Shown: positions 43,585-55,959, counted from the first letter of the stretch. The stretch: DNA of 64,000 bases from Paraphaeosphaeria minitans (GCA_015832175.1 WJXW01000004.1:1054001-1118000), one strand, 5' to 3'. A program made the numbers and translations. Notes: a model not told the origin generated them from the sequence alone.

Positions 43585-44247
43585 GTCAATGATTTGTACT
43601 ATATACCCTGTAAAGTTACTCTATGTTTGAACGCCATTCATGTTGGTCCATTACACGCAAGTCAAGCACTCGCCGTTGTGTTTGCATATGTACATCAAGA
43701 AGCTACGGGCCCGAGAGTAGGCTCACAAAAACGGCCCCGTAGCAGCGTCGGCCACTTGCTCAAGTGGTTCTCTGTTCTACATCGTCCTTTGAGCTGGTGC
43801 AGGGTTCCCCGTATATGGTGTGCTCAATCGATTCGCAAAAAAGCAGGAGTCTCCAGGCCACTTAGACTTCTGCAGCGATGCAGATGGCCCGTTCACTCGT
43901 GACTCGGCGTCGGTGGTATGCGGATGTGAGTCACTGGCGCGCGTCTTGCACTACACATTGCCTAAACCGGACGTGAGGAGAAGTCGCAGGGCGCATCGCA
44001 TTTCCTGTATAGATTGCGAATAAAGCGCCCCGATACCGATCAGTCGAAGAGCTATCGTTTGATATCCCCTGCCGCCCACTTCGAGAGTTCCGATTTTATT
44101 CAAAGATCCTCTGAACCTGAATTGGGCCTCCTCAAACTCCTCGGAAGCTACGGTACCTACTACATCGCCTAATCTTCGTCTCTAGACACGACAACCTCTA
44201 TCAAGCCAACGTCAACTAATTAGTAAGATTCCACACTACACATTACG
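43585..44247. other. Intergenic spacer
   Basis: No gene supported. Short ORFs on the plus strand (up to 102 codons) lack family features. Confidence 0.45.
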
Positions 44248-45195
44248 ATGACGCGGCCGTCCGTCAACATGACCTTTGACACTTCTTTGGTCGACACCAA
44301 AAACCCAAACACATCCTTCTCCACAACAGAATCAGACCTGTCCGAAGCAGATGCCTCAGCCATCACCAAAGCCTCCACTCAACTCGAAGTCACCCCAACG
44401 CCACCTCCCAAGCCCTCCACGGCGGTACATCACGTTCCAACCCAGGATGCCTATGACTCATGGGCTGCGGTGTACGATACAGACGGCAACATGCTGCAGG
44501 CCATCGACGATGTAGAGCTTTCCACCTTCCTGCCTGAATTTCTAGCATCGGTCGAGTCATCCTTTCGAAGGAAAAGCATACAGCTGCTGGATCTAGGCTG
44601 TGGCACAGGGCGCAACACAGCGAAGTTGCTGAGCTATCCATGGGCCACTAATCGCAACAGAGTCATTGAAGTGACAGCGCTGGATTTTTCGGCCGGGATG
44701 CTGGATGTGGCGAGGGAGAAACTCGCGCCCTTGGAGAAAGACAATGTGCGCTTGAGGATCAGTCAAGCAGATTGCTTCCCTACGGTTGGAGATAAGGAGG
44801 CAAGCCCAGTGCCCGCCGTGAGCGGTCTCTCGGCCGTGGACGGGGTCATCAGTACGCTGGTGCTGGAGCATGTCCCCCTGGGAGATTATTTCGCTACGGT
44901 GGCGAGCTTGATAAGAAAAGGCGGGTATGTGCTGGTGACGAACATGCACAGCGATATGGGAAAGATTTCACAAGCAGGTTTTGTCAATGCTGAGGGTGTA
45001 AAGATTAGGGGGACGAGTTTTGCGCATACCTCCTCGGAGATGGAGGACGCAGCGATACAGGCGGGATTTGAGCTCGTGAGTCTCAGGGACCGTATAATGG
45101 CGAAGGAAGATGTTGAGAGTGGAAGGGTGGGAGAGCGAGGGCTGAAGTGGGTTGGGGTTCGTGTGTGGTCTGGAATGTTGCTTAGGAGATTGTGA
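44248..45195 (+). CDS. Class I SAM-dependent methyltransferase
   Basis: Single-exon protein of 315 aa. After a Ser/Thr/Pro-rich leader of about 60 residues, DAYDSWAAVYDTDGNMLQ opens a methyltransferase domain like that of ubiquinone/menaquinone-type and other small-molecule methyltransferases. Motif I is LLDLGCGTGRNTAKL and the acidic residue after the second strand is in ALDFSAGML. GVISTLVLEHVPLGDYF is motif IV and the post-IV region reads GGYVLVTNMH. The acceptor substrate cannot be predicted. The ATG in ACGATGACG and a second Met eight residues later are both possible starts. Confidence 0.87.
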   Translation: MTRPSVNMTFDTSLVDTKNPNTSFSTTESDLSEADASAITKASTQLEVTPTPPPKPSTAVHHVPTQDAYDSWAAVYDTDGNMLQAIDDVELSTFLPEFLASVESSFRRKSIQLLDLGCGTGRNTAKLLSYPWATNRNRVIEVTALDFSAGMLDVAREKLAPLEKDNVRLRISQADCFPTVGDKEASPVPAVSGLSAVDGVISTLVLEHVPLGDYFATVASLIRKGGYVLVTNMHSDMGKISQAGFVNAEGVKIRGTSFAHTSSEMEDAAIQAGFELVSLRDRIMAKEDVESGRVGERGLKWVGVRVWSGMLLRRL

Positions 45196-45413
45196 TGACA
45201 TTGTCTATCCTGGGATCACATGTCCCTGCAGGTACCACCAACCAAGATCATGACTCCCATACGACCCGTGCAACTTCCCAAACCCATTCGTGATACACAT
45301 GCATTGTCCTCAATCTACCCAGAAACACTGCGTGCCACCTGAGACTGAGTAGCCTGTTGTTCCTCAACGTCCTTCCGGGCTACCGATGTCTTCCGCAATA
45401 GATTCCTGAACAT

Positions 45414-46488
45414 CTACTCGGAGCCAGCAAATCCTTTGTGCTCCTTGTGCGCCTTGTACCAGTAGCTGTCCTTCTTGGGCTGCAGCTCAGCACTCAGCTT
45501 CTCGAGGATGGTCTGGAGCAGCTTCTCTTTGCCGACCTCGTTGTCTGCATCGCGGGTCCAGATGGCGACCTGCACGGCGTTCCAGCGGACAGAGTAAGAG
45601 ACACCGCAGATGTCGTCGTTGAATGCTATTTTAACGTTAGCTAGGCCATATTTATGTGTATTTCGAGGATTGAATGTACTCACATGCTCGCTTCGTCTCC
45701 ACAGCACCCTGGAGCACGTCACCAACCGCAAGAAGGCAGATCTCGTGCCAGAACTGCGCCGCTTGCTCCTTGCTGATACGGAAATACCAAGCGCCACCAC
45801 GGGTATTGCGCGGATCCTCCCACAGCGGCTTCACACCAAGGTGGAACAGGTGGATGCTGTCCCTCAGCTTCAAGCTCTCTACCGGGATGTTGTTGAAATG
45901 CTGGTAGAAGTCCTTAACGCTCACGATCTGCTCGCCAAGCGGCTTTGGGCGGTTGGCGTACTCCTCGGCTCCGGCGGTGGTGGAGGCCGTCTTCGGCGGT
46001 TGCTGATGGCCCTTTTCGGCCCAGAATTGCCAGCGGTACTTGAACTCGGGGACGCGCACGGATTTGAAGATCGAATTGAGCATTGCGGAGCCGCGAGCTG
46101 GAGAGGCCGTTGCGGATGCTTCGGTTGGGCTTGCTGTAGGGAGGTCCGAGGTGGACAGCGCTGGAAGACGGCCGGCCATCTTGCCTTTGGCGATGGTGTT
46201 GACTGTGTGTTTGTTGAGGGTAGCAATCACGAAGTCAAGGCGAGGCTGGAAATCCTTGCCGAGAGGGGCGTTGGGTGGCGGTGGAAGCGGCTTGCGGTTC
46301 GCAATGAACTGAAGAGCCTCGGAGAATGTGCCTGGAACCTGGTATACGCCCTGGTAATGTTTGTTGCCTGTCTTGATGGAGACTACGGCTGGGTCCTCGA
46401 GAAGATTGAGGTCGAGCGGCTGGGCGTACGGAATACGCTGAGCTTGGGAGGCCTTGAGCATGTCGATCAGTCGGGCGGTCTCAGACAT
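45414..46488 (-). CDS. eIF4E-family cap-binding protein, class II (4EHP)-like
   Basis: Predicted mRNA 5' cap-binding protein. Exons on the minus strand are 46488-45684 and 45625-45414, giving 338 aa; canonical eIF4E is near 200-220. An N-terminal region of about 130 residues precedes YRWQFWAEKG, the start of the fold. SVKDFYQHFNNIP, LFHLGVKPLWEDPRN, GGAWYF and AIWTRDADN follow as in the family. The second cap-stacking Trp (LWED) and the IWT Trp are kept. The position of the first cap-stacking Trp appears to be Tyr (AEEYANRP), as in class II 4EHP proteins, which usually repress translation. Start chosen at MSETARLIDML. The 58-nt intron has a GCTAAC branch point. Confidence 0.88.
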
Positions 46489-47601
46489 GTCGGTTGCAGG
46501 TGTGATGTGAGATGTGATGTGAAATAAAGTAGAAAGAAAATCGGGAATGGCTATATAGCAGAGTAATGTGAAGAAGCGGAAAGTGGTCTGGGAGACAGAA
46601 GAACAGCAGGGAAGCAAGCCGAGCGGGTTTTATAGGGACGAGACTGGGCCTCTCGCACAATAGAAGCTCGCGCACAATAGAAGCTTGCGCACAATAGAAC
46701 TTTTGGGAGGCTGGGAGGTGAAAGGAGAAGCCATGGTGAATAACGAGGTGAACGCAGCTGGGCCTAGCATTTCAACCCTCACCAATCTGACCGCGAGATC
46801 TCTTGTGACAGGACGTAAAAAATAGAAATATCAGAAATATTGCGCAATCACGGTGTGTACCGGATTGGAGCCTTCAAATCATCATGCTTGTGGAAGACAC
46901 AGCTTTGGGGTTGGTTGTATTTGACGTAGTGCCGTGCATTTCCATCTCTTGAACTAAACATGACCAGAAAGGCAGAGAAAGTCTAGATGAATATGCACTT
47001 ACCTTCTAGAACAAGTGTTGATATACCTGCGAGGTGTATCAATATGCCACGCTCGCTACCTCGGGGACCGTACGAAAAGAGGGGCAACGCTCGAACGCTA
47101 CAATTGAACCTGAGAACACGTAGGTATACAAAGGCTAACGAAAGACCTTCTTGGCTTCACTGCGCCGTGGAAGAGAGGTGAAGAAGCCGGGCTGCGGACT
47201 CCTTGAGCTTTAAGCGCAGGCCATGCTGGAACACGGCAAGTCAGCGCGAGCCGTAGCCGCCAGCCGTTGGGTGTTTCTGGACTTGTGGCCTCCGTTTCAC
47301 GACCCCTGCTGACACCGCGGGCAAGCGTGGCCTGGGGCCCCAATCGCTCACAAATGACCTTGTAAATCATTTCCTATGGTATGTGGAAGTATGAGGATAT
47401 CTATTTGATGTATTGTTAAGGTGCACTGCGAGAACTACAAAGGACAAGTGACCCGCTCAGGCGGTCACGCTTGCACGTGCCCAGGTGGCACGCGAAGCAT
47501 GTGAGGCGCGCGGCGGTCTTCCACCGCCGATCGCGCCGACACGATAGATAGGTACCAAGTTCTTGAGCCATAGCGAAACTTCCGGAACGCCCACCTCGCA
47601 C
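46489..47601. other. Divergent spacer, about 1.1 kb
   Basis: Promoters of the eIF4E-like and NOPCHAP1-like genes. Near 46660-46700 there are two tandem copies of CTCGCACAATAGAAG-like sequence followed by a third partial copy. No gene supported. Confidence 0.5.
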
Positions 47602-48444
47602 ATGAACAGGCACACCATGTCGCCACTCATGAGCCCTTCGAACCCGTACAAGAGGCAGATTGACGCTGTCCAGCACATCTACGAATGCGCAAAGCGACTG
47701 AAAATATGCCCTGACACCAGCGACTCCACGCCTTCGACCGTACCCAACGAGACTCAACTAGTTCCCACAAGCAAAACAAAGGATGCTGTAGAGAACAGCG
47801 AAGCTGATAGCGACGACGAGAGTTGGGTGTCGGAATCGAGCGAGGAGCCCAGCGATGAGAGCAGCGAGGACAGCTCGGGAGCAGGAGAAGAGGACGAGCA
47901 GCAAGATGATGAGATGGAAGAGGACGCACAACTAGCCGCAGAAGACGTAGTGAATCTACGGGCCAACAGAGGGAAGAGGCCGGACTTCAAGCTGCCTGGC
48001 GAGGAAGAGTTGGAGGACATACGGCCGTTCCTGAAGGACTTTCTACCAAAACTGAAGGCCGCAAACGAAGAGCTCGAAGCGCAAAAGGCAATTGGAACGC
48101 TGCAGACTAGCGAGCTGGTTGGAGATGAAGAAGCAGATGGTGACGAACAGTACATTGAATTGGTAAGCTCTTGGCTTCCTTTGGCGTGCATTCTTGGGCT
48201 TAAGGACGCACACCGGTACCTTACTGCCTGCTCGGATGCCTACTGACTTGTACAGAACCTAGGTCTAGGCGTTCTAGAAGAGAAAGATGATGATGTAGGC
48301 GAAGGCGCTCTCGAAACTCCGGACAACGATAGCGAAGGCGGTAATGCCGAGCAACGAGACCAGGAAAAAGACATACTAGGAAAGCTCATGGGTCGCGAAA
48401 AGCCGACAGAGCCGGTCGGCATTCAAGAAGTTACGGCAGGGTAG
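47602..48444 (+). CDS. NOPCHAP1/DUF4598-like nucleolar chaperone candidate
   Basis: Exons 47602-48162 and 48256-48444 give 249 aa. The middle is strongly acidic (SEADSDDESWVSESSEE and AGEEDEQQDDEMEED). The conserved block is RPDFKLPGEEELEDIRPFL followed by KDFLPKLKAANEELE, then YIELNLGLGVLEEK, which crosses the splice junction. This order matches the family of NOPCHAP1, a cofactor that links the box C/D snoRNP protein NOP58 to the R2TP/RUVBL assembly machinery. The assignment rests on the pattern from memory and is inference. The upstream in-frame TTG was ignored and the first ATG used. The gene converges with the OBAP-like gene. Confidence 0.7.
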
Positions 48445-48628
48445 AACTTGAGTCCGAGCTTGAAGGAATTGGACATCAAACGAAAAGTTGTGGTAGCTGC
48501 TACGCCATGCCATGCTCTCAGCTTTTGCAGCCGCCCATATACTCCTGGTGTCAAGCGATATCGTAAGTCACTCCCAAGCAATATCTACATCTCAGACTGA
48601 ACATTACAGCTTAGTACCAAAGAGGCAC

Positions 48629-49456
48629 TCATACTCCTCCAATCACGCCTACATGAGTGTCTGCCGGATCCTTCTCCTTTCTTTCTGCCGTAACCTCCTT
48701 TGCTTTTTCTATCATCTCCCCCTCGTCCGCCTTCTTGCCCTTCCACACCCAGTCTGCATTCTCATGAATCTGAGGCTCTTCGATATGTGACCTGACCTCC
48801 CTCTTTCTTCTCCAATCGCTGCCGAACCTCGCATCCCTTTCACCAATGACCTTCTCAAACCCGCCAGGGAATTGCTGTGCCTCCGTGTAGCTTGTCATCA
48901 GCTTCGGCTCTCCCAACGGCAAGGTATCTCCGCGGTCTGTCTGCCACAGATGATACACCTTCCCGTACAAATGTACAACCTCTTCCATCTCCCTGTTCTC
49001 TGCGAGTTCCCATGCAGCATCGGGCACAACAGACGGCTTAGGCATAATGAGCATACCGGACTTGACTTCGAATACGTGCGAGTGCCAGAGTTTCTGCTCT
49101 GTTTCATCCAATGTGCTGTACAGCCCAGGAGTAATCATGTACTCGATGCCAATGATCCGTGCGGGCTGCTTGGGAGAGTCGTATAGGATGCATTGGCGGA
49201 CTTCGTTATTGAGATGCGCGCAGTAGTGGTTTGCTTCTACGGGGGCACGGTCGAGATCGTCGGCGTAGGCGTGGAAGGCGTTTAAGTGCGCGCAGATGCG
49301 TTGCACGGGCTCGAAATTCTGGTCTTGTTAGTACGCGGTTGGGTACGCATCTAAGGTGGGATGTACTTGAACTGCAGCGGCGCCTGTTTCGAGCGCCTTG
49401 TTCTTGAGCGATTCGGGTTCGCCCGTCGTTTTGTTGGTCACTGGGAGGTAGTCCAT
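48629..49456 (-). CDS. OBAP-type protein (DUF1264 family)
   Basis: Homologue of plant oil body-associated proteins, whose fungal counterparts are of unknown function. Exons on the minus strand are 49456-49367 and 49318-48629, giving 259 aa. The family signature FEPVQRICAHLNAFHAYADD begins right after the intron, followed by VEANHYCAHLNNEVRQCILYD, GIEYMITPGLYSTLDETEQKLWHSH and VVHLYGKVYHLWQTDRGDTLPLGEP, all diagnostic. The start at 49456 (CAACATGGA) gives the usual short leader with LETGAAAVQ. An upstream extension of 47 codons is possible but unlike the family. The intron has an ACTAAC branch point. Confidence 0.9.
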
Positions 49457-51417
49457 GTTTAATATTTGCGGCTTGTGGTTGTCCTGAGAGGAAGGATATA
49501 TATATTCCGTCAAAGTTATGCCCGCTTGGAAACACTCGAGAATGTTTAGATGATGAACAAGCTCTGACGTCATTGTGATTCTTTCGAGTAACGACAACTG
49601 ATCTTGCCATTATGTCGCTAGGTAAGATGCCATGAGTATGTACCATAGGTAGCCACCGCAAGAACGCAGAAAGCTGATCGGCGTGTAGGTGGCAGCGGAC
49701 GCAAGTTATGAGCCTCCGAAGATTTCGCCACAAATGCAATTTGCCATGTCCCTAACGTTGGAAACATTCCGGAGAGACCGTTCCTTGGTTCATCGCTTGG
49801 TGGCCACTGTTCCTCTTGTGTTATACCCATGCGGTAAGAACAAGTTCTCCGGTTTACACTGCATTGGTGAATCCATCCTCCCTGCGGGGAACGTTAAACC
49901 CAAAAGGGTATGCTTATTTAGATTATATTCGATATCAGAGCCTTGCAAATTTATTTTCAGATAATCGCAGTCACATGAGAAACATAAGCGCTAGCTGTTT
50001 GCGTGTTCACAAATAGCAATATACGATGGGGAGTTCCGGAGCGGCATTTGGTTTCCATTGCGAAAGAAGAGAAGGGCGATTTCAGGTGAACATCAGACAT
50101 TGGCACTATCAATATATGCCTTGAGAGATTAACAGGACATTAGCACCAACTATTCTCTGGCCTCAGGTGAGAAGCTCCCAATCTCGAGTGTAGCAGCCCA
50201 ATTCAGCATTCCAACACCATTGAGCTTCACAACCAACATCTTCATTTGCGTTCCATCGCGGGCCAAAGATAGTATCCAGGCCCAGTCTGCTATCTCAGCA
50301 TTCAATGACTAGCTGGGCGAGAGGATTGTTAAAGCATCGCCGGATTGTGATACGGTGATGGACCGCTCGTGTTACAAACACTCCTCAGCCTTGTCGGCCG
50401 AGGTTTATGCGCTCGATGCATCCCAGAATTCCTAACAGCGGATCAGCTAAGAATTCAAGCGAAAGCCAAGCGAAGCGCAGAACGAAACGGCAGAAGAAAC
50501 TTCAGTCGAGAGGTAGGGGTGCCAACAAACACTGCCGAGACGGTGTTTGCCTGCTTCGTGTTTCATCGTGCCCGAGGCACCAACTGCTGCTTTACCACAA
50601 GGCTGATGTCGGCTGGGGCCTCAACAATCGGGTGATACGGGAGGAAACTTCACGATCCGGATCAATGCATGACGAAAATGAGCGCCACGGGAAAGAAAAG
50701 GCACCATCGCAAGGCAACGACACAACGATCGTGGTCAGTGGTTCCGCGAGTGACCCAGCTGTGCGCCTACGTGAGCGCCGTGCTCAACCACAACCTACTG
50801 CGCCTTCTCTTGGTATCATGTGTAGACCGGATTCTGCTAAGATTTGATGGTGATAGGATAGGAGCGTCGCAAAGAGCGTGTTCTGGACGGCCATTGGGGG
50901 AGGTACCTAGCCACGTAGTGTGGCGGTGATGACTTTCAGCGAATCACGGAGGGGTGTGGCGGCAAGCACCCTGGTGAAGCTGGCGGTGAACACAACCAGG
51001 GCAATTTCTACAGGCCCCTCCGTCAAGCATTACATAGCCATCATGACGAAGAAGACAAATACAAGCTCTCCGGCGCTCCATCGGACCTTTCCTTGTGCCT
51101 CTCATTACGACGACAGACCCTCATCATTGACTACCACTTCAGGAAGCGATGGCAACCCATACATCGCGCTCGCAAGCTGGCATCGATCTCACCCTCAAGG
51201 TTCTTCAATTCGTTAAGCAGCTTCGCAGGCGCCTCAGGCCCGGGCCGCCAAATGTGGACCATGCTGCTATTCTTGGTGCTCAGATCTGCGCTACTTTGAA
51301 CATGAAGAAGTTCCGAATGCTCCAAACGGAATGCCCGCGGTCAAGCTCGCCTAATCGAAAGATGATTCTTGCTGCAAGTGGTGTTTACAAGAACCACAGC
51401 AAGCGGAAGCGCCGACC
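49457..51417. other. Gene-poor spacer, about 2 kb
   Basis: Overlapping plus-strand ORFs at 50369-50929 and 51149-51493 look compositionally random and have no family features. Nothing else recognised. Confidence 0.5.
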
Positions 51418-53776
51418 ATGCCTGAAACTGCGGATCAGAGGGGACGGCAAGCCCTCGCTTCGAAACAAGTCTGGGTCACAGGTGCAACAGTAGGCTCAGA
51501 AACAATGTCGTGTTTGGTTCACACCGCTAAGCTTTCGGATAGGACTCTTAACTCCATCGACACCAAAGCTAGCATTTGCGGGAGTCCCTTGTCCGCCGTT
51601 GCCGGCGACCGCAAACTTTTCCTCAAACAGACGACGAAGATCAGCTTCGAAACGTGCTCTCTGAACGAAGTTGCCCAATTGCTGATCGCCGTCCATGATG
51701 CCATCAACGTCCTCCAGAGCTGTCAAACACAGTTCGACGATGAATGGCTCGTGGCGCAAGGTCATGACGCAGGCATCAACTTCGATGTAGTCTTCCTGGC
51801 TAACTACGAGCATCTGCTCATGAGGTTGCATTCACAGCTGGTAACTGCACTCTCCCGCAAGGCGCTCGACCTCTTGCTTCTCGGTGGCTATGACAAGAGG
51901 CAATACAGGCTGTTGAGCTGGTTCACCGAGTTCTCTGACAAGCCTCGACCCCTCTCGACATCGCTCGACATCAAGCCGTCGCTGGCTGTGCTATGGGGTG
52001 TCTGCTGGATGTTTTATGCCAACAACCAGACAAACAACGATCGAGTGCCGAGTGAGGCAGTTCTGCAGCACGTCGATCTTCCCGATTGGCGACGACCCGA
52101 GCCAACGGAGTGTGAGTGCCCGCTGGCCATCGTGGAGAATAGCGTTTCGGTGCTAATGGAGACAGACAGAAACTTTGGCTTGGAGCTCGTCGGCGCGCAG
52201 CCGCAACCTGGAGCGCCGCAGCGTCCCCAGCCTGGCAACAGCGTGGGCCTCAGCCGCGGTGTCGACCTGAGGTTGCGAAACACGGAAACATGGATGCCGG
52301 CGGATTTGGAATCTGGTGTTCCTCAGGCTCGCCAAGGTGCATCACGTGGTGTGGTTAGCGGATTGGGGTGGCAGGGGTTAGCTGGTGAGTGCGCTGGGTC
52401 GCTTGACTCACATCCTCTTCTGCCTGCTTCACATTGCACCCATACGATGGGTTTCAGCCTGCAGCTTCCGAATGTGTGCAGCTAACATGCCTAGGCCTGG
52501 GTACTTATTACCCTCAGTACCCAGCCACCTTGCTGGTAGATAGTTCCAACCTCAGTAACTTGTTGCCCGATATCCAAGGCAACGCCACCGCCCTAACCGT
52601 CTTCCCTCAGCAGCACTTGGACCATAACTTCGACAACGCTTGGCAACAGTTTCCGCACACTTCTTTGCCACAGAGGACTGCGCGTCATCTGACGACCAGT
52701 ATTCCAAGCGTGCGAATCACCGGGACCGCGGAAAGCGAAGGCTACGCTGCGCCACACCTAGATTTCGCGGCCTTTGATATATTTCCTTCCACCCAATCGC
52801 TTCAGGACCCCTCTACCAACGTCAACACCGACTTTTCCGCTTACAACATGGAAAGCAACACCATTCCTGAGCAGCATCCCGTACACGGATTCTCGGCACA
52901 CAGACACGAGCGCACGTCTTCTCTGACTTCTAATTCTAATATGCCTACGCCTGTCAGCCTTGCTGACACCCATTCACCACTCTTGTCGCCTGCAGACGGC
53001 CATCGGAGGTTCTCTGTCGCAAGCTCTCAGGGCCACGCTCGACAAAAATCCGAGGACACCTCCTCTCAAGACGATCCCGAAGACGCTGAATCACCTCGGA
53101 GGAACCATGCTTATAAGAGGGCCGAGGAGCCGCCGAGGAACCATGATGGGAAGATGATATGCAAGCACAGTGAATGCGCTGGCCAAACTTTCGACCGCAA
53201 GTGCGAGTGGAGGTGAGTGAAACATAAGTGTTTTATCAAACCCTGTACTAACCGGCCCATAGCAAGCACATGGACAAGCATGATCGCCCCTACAAGTGTA
53301 AATTCCAAGGGTGTGAGAAGCTGCAAGGCTTCACATACAGCGGCGGACTTCTGCGTCATGAGCGCGAGGTCCACAAGATGCACGGTGGCACTAAAAAGTC
53401 CCTCTTCTGTCCCTTCGCCGATTGTAAGCGCAGCTCGGGGGCCGGCTTCACTCGGAAGGAGAATCTCGCAGAGCACATCCGTCGTGTGCATCGCCGAACA
53501 AGCATGTCCGCCGACCTAGGTCACCTCATCATCCCCCATGATCAAAGACAATCGAGTCTTGCCGCAGATGTTCGCATGCCGGCAGAGAAGCAATATGAAC
53601 GCATTGTCGAAGAGGATGAGGCCCAGCTTACCCTCAAGCGCAAACGCTCCGAAGCCGAGGAGCTAGAGGAGATGGATCTTCGTTCTGAGCTAAGGCGGCT
53701 ACGACGAGAAGCCGAAGAAAAAGATATGAGACTGCGCCAACTCGAAGCAGCGGTCATGGCGCTCCAGCAGCGTTAG
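51418..53776 (+). CDS. C2H2 zinc-finger transcription factor
   Basis: Nuclear DNA-binding regulator. Exons 51418-52384, 52495-53212 and 53263-53776 give 732 aa. The N-terminal 330 residues contain a helical region (LLIAVHDAINVLQSCQTQF, LMRLHSQLVTALSRKALDLL) common in fungal regulators of this architecture. A Ser/Pro-rich spacer follows (SLTSNSNMPTPVSLADTHSP). Three C2H2-like fingers lie near residues 550-640: CKHSEC...HMDKH, CKFQGC...HEREVH and CPFADC...HIRRVH. The first is interrupted by an intron between its Cys pair and His pair. A charged coiled coil (ELRRLRREAEEKDMRLRQLE) ends the protein and may mediate dimerisation. Introns have GTGAGT donors and CTAAC branch points. Confidence 0.88.
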
Positions 53777-55222
53777 TAATGTGCGACGCATTTTTACCTT
53801 CACCGAGCACCGGTATGGGTGGGTCGTTCGTCTCACGACAGTATGGCCCACAGACTTGTTGTTCCTTTCTCCATGTGTTGTTGTATGATGCCACAGGCAT
53901 TCGGCGCTGGGCGAGCACGTTGGCTTGCACAGCACGGCATTCTTCTTCCTTTCCACATACTGATAACCAAATCACTTTCTCTGGTAGAAAGACGCTCGTT
54001 GTATATAGTAGAGAGCGTCTGGATTACAAGCACATAGTTGCTTCGCTTGTTTTGTCTATTTGGCATTGGGCGGGTGGGAGGCAGCGTGTCTGGTAACGCG
54101 CATCTTGACGAATTCCACGAACGATTGAATATACTTCACTCACTTAGACTGGAAACATGGACGGCATTACGATAGGTCATGCAGTACATGCTCTACAACA
54201 CTAACTGGACTCAATAGAACTCTTGTTGGCCACTCGCTTCTTAATCAAATACTGTGGCCAACTATCAATCTCTAGTCCGCAATGAAGTCTCCTGTGTAGT
54301 CCTCGATGCCTGCAGGCTGACGGTGCAAGTTCCCATCTATCGCGCAGTGGATAGCTGCCTATTGAGGCTGACACTCTCGACTCTCTTCATGTTCGCCATG
54401 TTATCTCACAAAGCAAATAATCTCCAGAAGCATGCATACGTAGCAGAGCAGACATTTGGGCATTGCAAAACCACCCGACTGGCCAAGTAAGGCGGAGCAC
54501 ATGGTCCCTCGGCCGCCTTGTGTGCGTGGTACAGTATACGCACTCGGAGCTTTTCGAGCTAGTGGCCCGTATGCACCCAGGGTTCCGTCGAGGTAGGTAG
54601 GTAGGAAGGTAGGTAGGAAGGTAGGTAGGAAGGTAGGTAGGAAGGTAGGTAGGAAGGTAGGTAGGAAGGTAGGTAGTCTAGTCTAGGTAGGTCGGTCACC
54701 ACCCGTGGATTCCGGCTTATATTCGCCGCCCTTGTCTTCTCGCTCTAGACTACTGGGTATCCTCAGATGGTCAAAGTTCCCAACGTAGGCCCGATGTCTT
54801 TGGTATGTTGAGCAAGATGAGCGAGTTTCGCCATGGCGCAAAGTCATCTCGCTTTGTTCATCAAGGCGGGAGGCACACTTGATTGGTGCTACGGTAACAT
54901 GTGACTCCGCGTCAGCGCGTACGCGGTGGGGACGTGTCAACATGTAGGTCGTTGCCTGCAGGCTGTGCCGTGTACAGGATGCGTTGTCAGATCACGAGAG
55001 GATATCCGATGACAGTGGTGGCGGTGATGGTGGGTGGTTGGTCGAGGTTTGATTAAACGTGTGGCGGTGTTACGAATGCCTGCTGGTACCTAACCGAGGG
55101 GCTGTGCGCATGCGTTGGTGCCTGATGTGGCGAAGTACTCGGGGTTGGACAGGGGTTGGCGATCAGGCTGCTGTGGGACAGACCACATGCAATGAGGGGG
55201 CACTTCGATCAAAGGTACGAAG
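53777..55222. other. Gene-poor spacer, about 1.4 kb
   Basis: Contains the 12-bp minisatellite at 54591. No gene supported. Confidence 0.5.
54591..54676. repeat. 12-bp minisatellite GAAGGTAGGTAG
   Basis: About six to seven tandem units of GAAGGTAGGTAG, grading at both ends into GTAG tetranucleotides. Confidence 0.93.
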
Positions 55223-55767
55223 ATGATGGTGCTGGGAATGGACGTTGAGGGCTCTGAGTTCTGGGAAAGGCGCGGAACATCGGAGGCTTGGATTGCGAGG
55301 TACACACAATGGTGGAAGGAATGGGAACCTAAGCAGGTCTGGGTCTGCGAACTGTGGAATCTGAGGAAACATCTCGATTTCCTGGCTTTTTTTTCTTTGA
55401 TGGGAAATGCAGGACCGAGTTTGGTGCCGCTTCGGGGTGAGTAGAAAAAGTTTGAATCGGTTTCCATGTCTTCTCAACCTTTTACCAGTCACGGCTTATC
55501 CCAGCAACTTGGTGCGATGCTGGAAAAAATGTAGTCTTGAGAAGCAGAATTCCATGCTTCCTTCCCATGGAAGAAGTGCGACTCAAAGTAGCAAGGGGCC
55601 CGGAAGATAGCAATGTGTTTGGGCGAACAGATCCATTGCCACCAGATGATACTTTTTCTCCCTCGAAAGTCGTGATAAGCTTATGTGTTCGGGAAACATC
55701 TAATGGATCCTACGCAGTTGTGCTGCGCATAACCCATCAGGATCGAGGAGGACTGACTGATAGCTGA
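55223..55767 (+). CDS. Candidate two-exon hypothetical protein, Trp-rich
   Basis: Not a known family. Exon 55223-55436 ends at a canonical GTGAGT. Splicing to 55535 (acceptor AATGTAG, intron 98 nt) keeps frame to a stop at 55765. The first exon is unusually rich in tryptophan (FWERRGTSEAWIARYTQWWK, WEPKQVWVCELWNLRKHL). The second has PLPPDDTFSPSKVVISLCVR and YAVVLRITHQDRGG, which reads as beta structure. An in-frame upstream stop at 55193 limits the start. Antisense ORFs of similar length exist, so coding is not proven. Confidence 0.28.
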
Positions 55768-55959
55768 TCATGCCCACGTACATTTTATTTCACGCCTCGG
55801 TCTCCCATCTCTGGAAAGTGCCTGCAAACATCAGTGTTCATTTATGCTCAAATCATTATCAAAACCAAAGAAATGCGACATTTCAGCCCCTAACCTAACT
55901 CCTCCCGGGTATCATAGCACCTCTCAAATTCCTACAAGAGCGCCAAACAAATGCACAAA

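Noticed and set aside
45610..46527. 305-codon plus-strand ORF
   Set aside because: Lies fully antisense to the eIF4E-like exon, which is supported by family motifs.
50369..50929. Three overlapping plus-strand ORFs of 86-146 codons
   Set aside because: All three frames are open in the same interval, with random-looking composition and no splice or start support.
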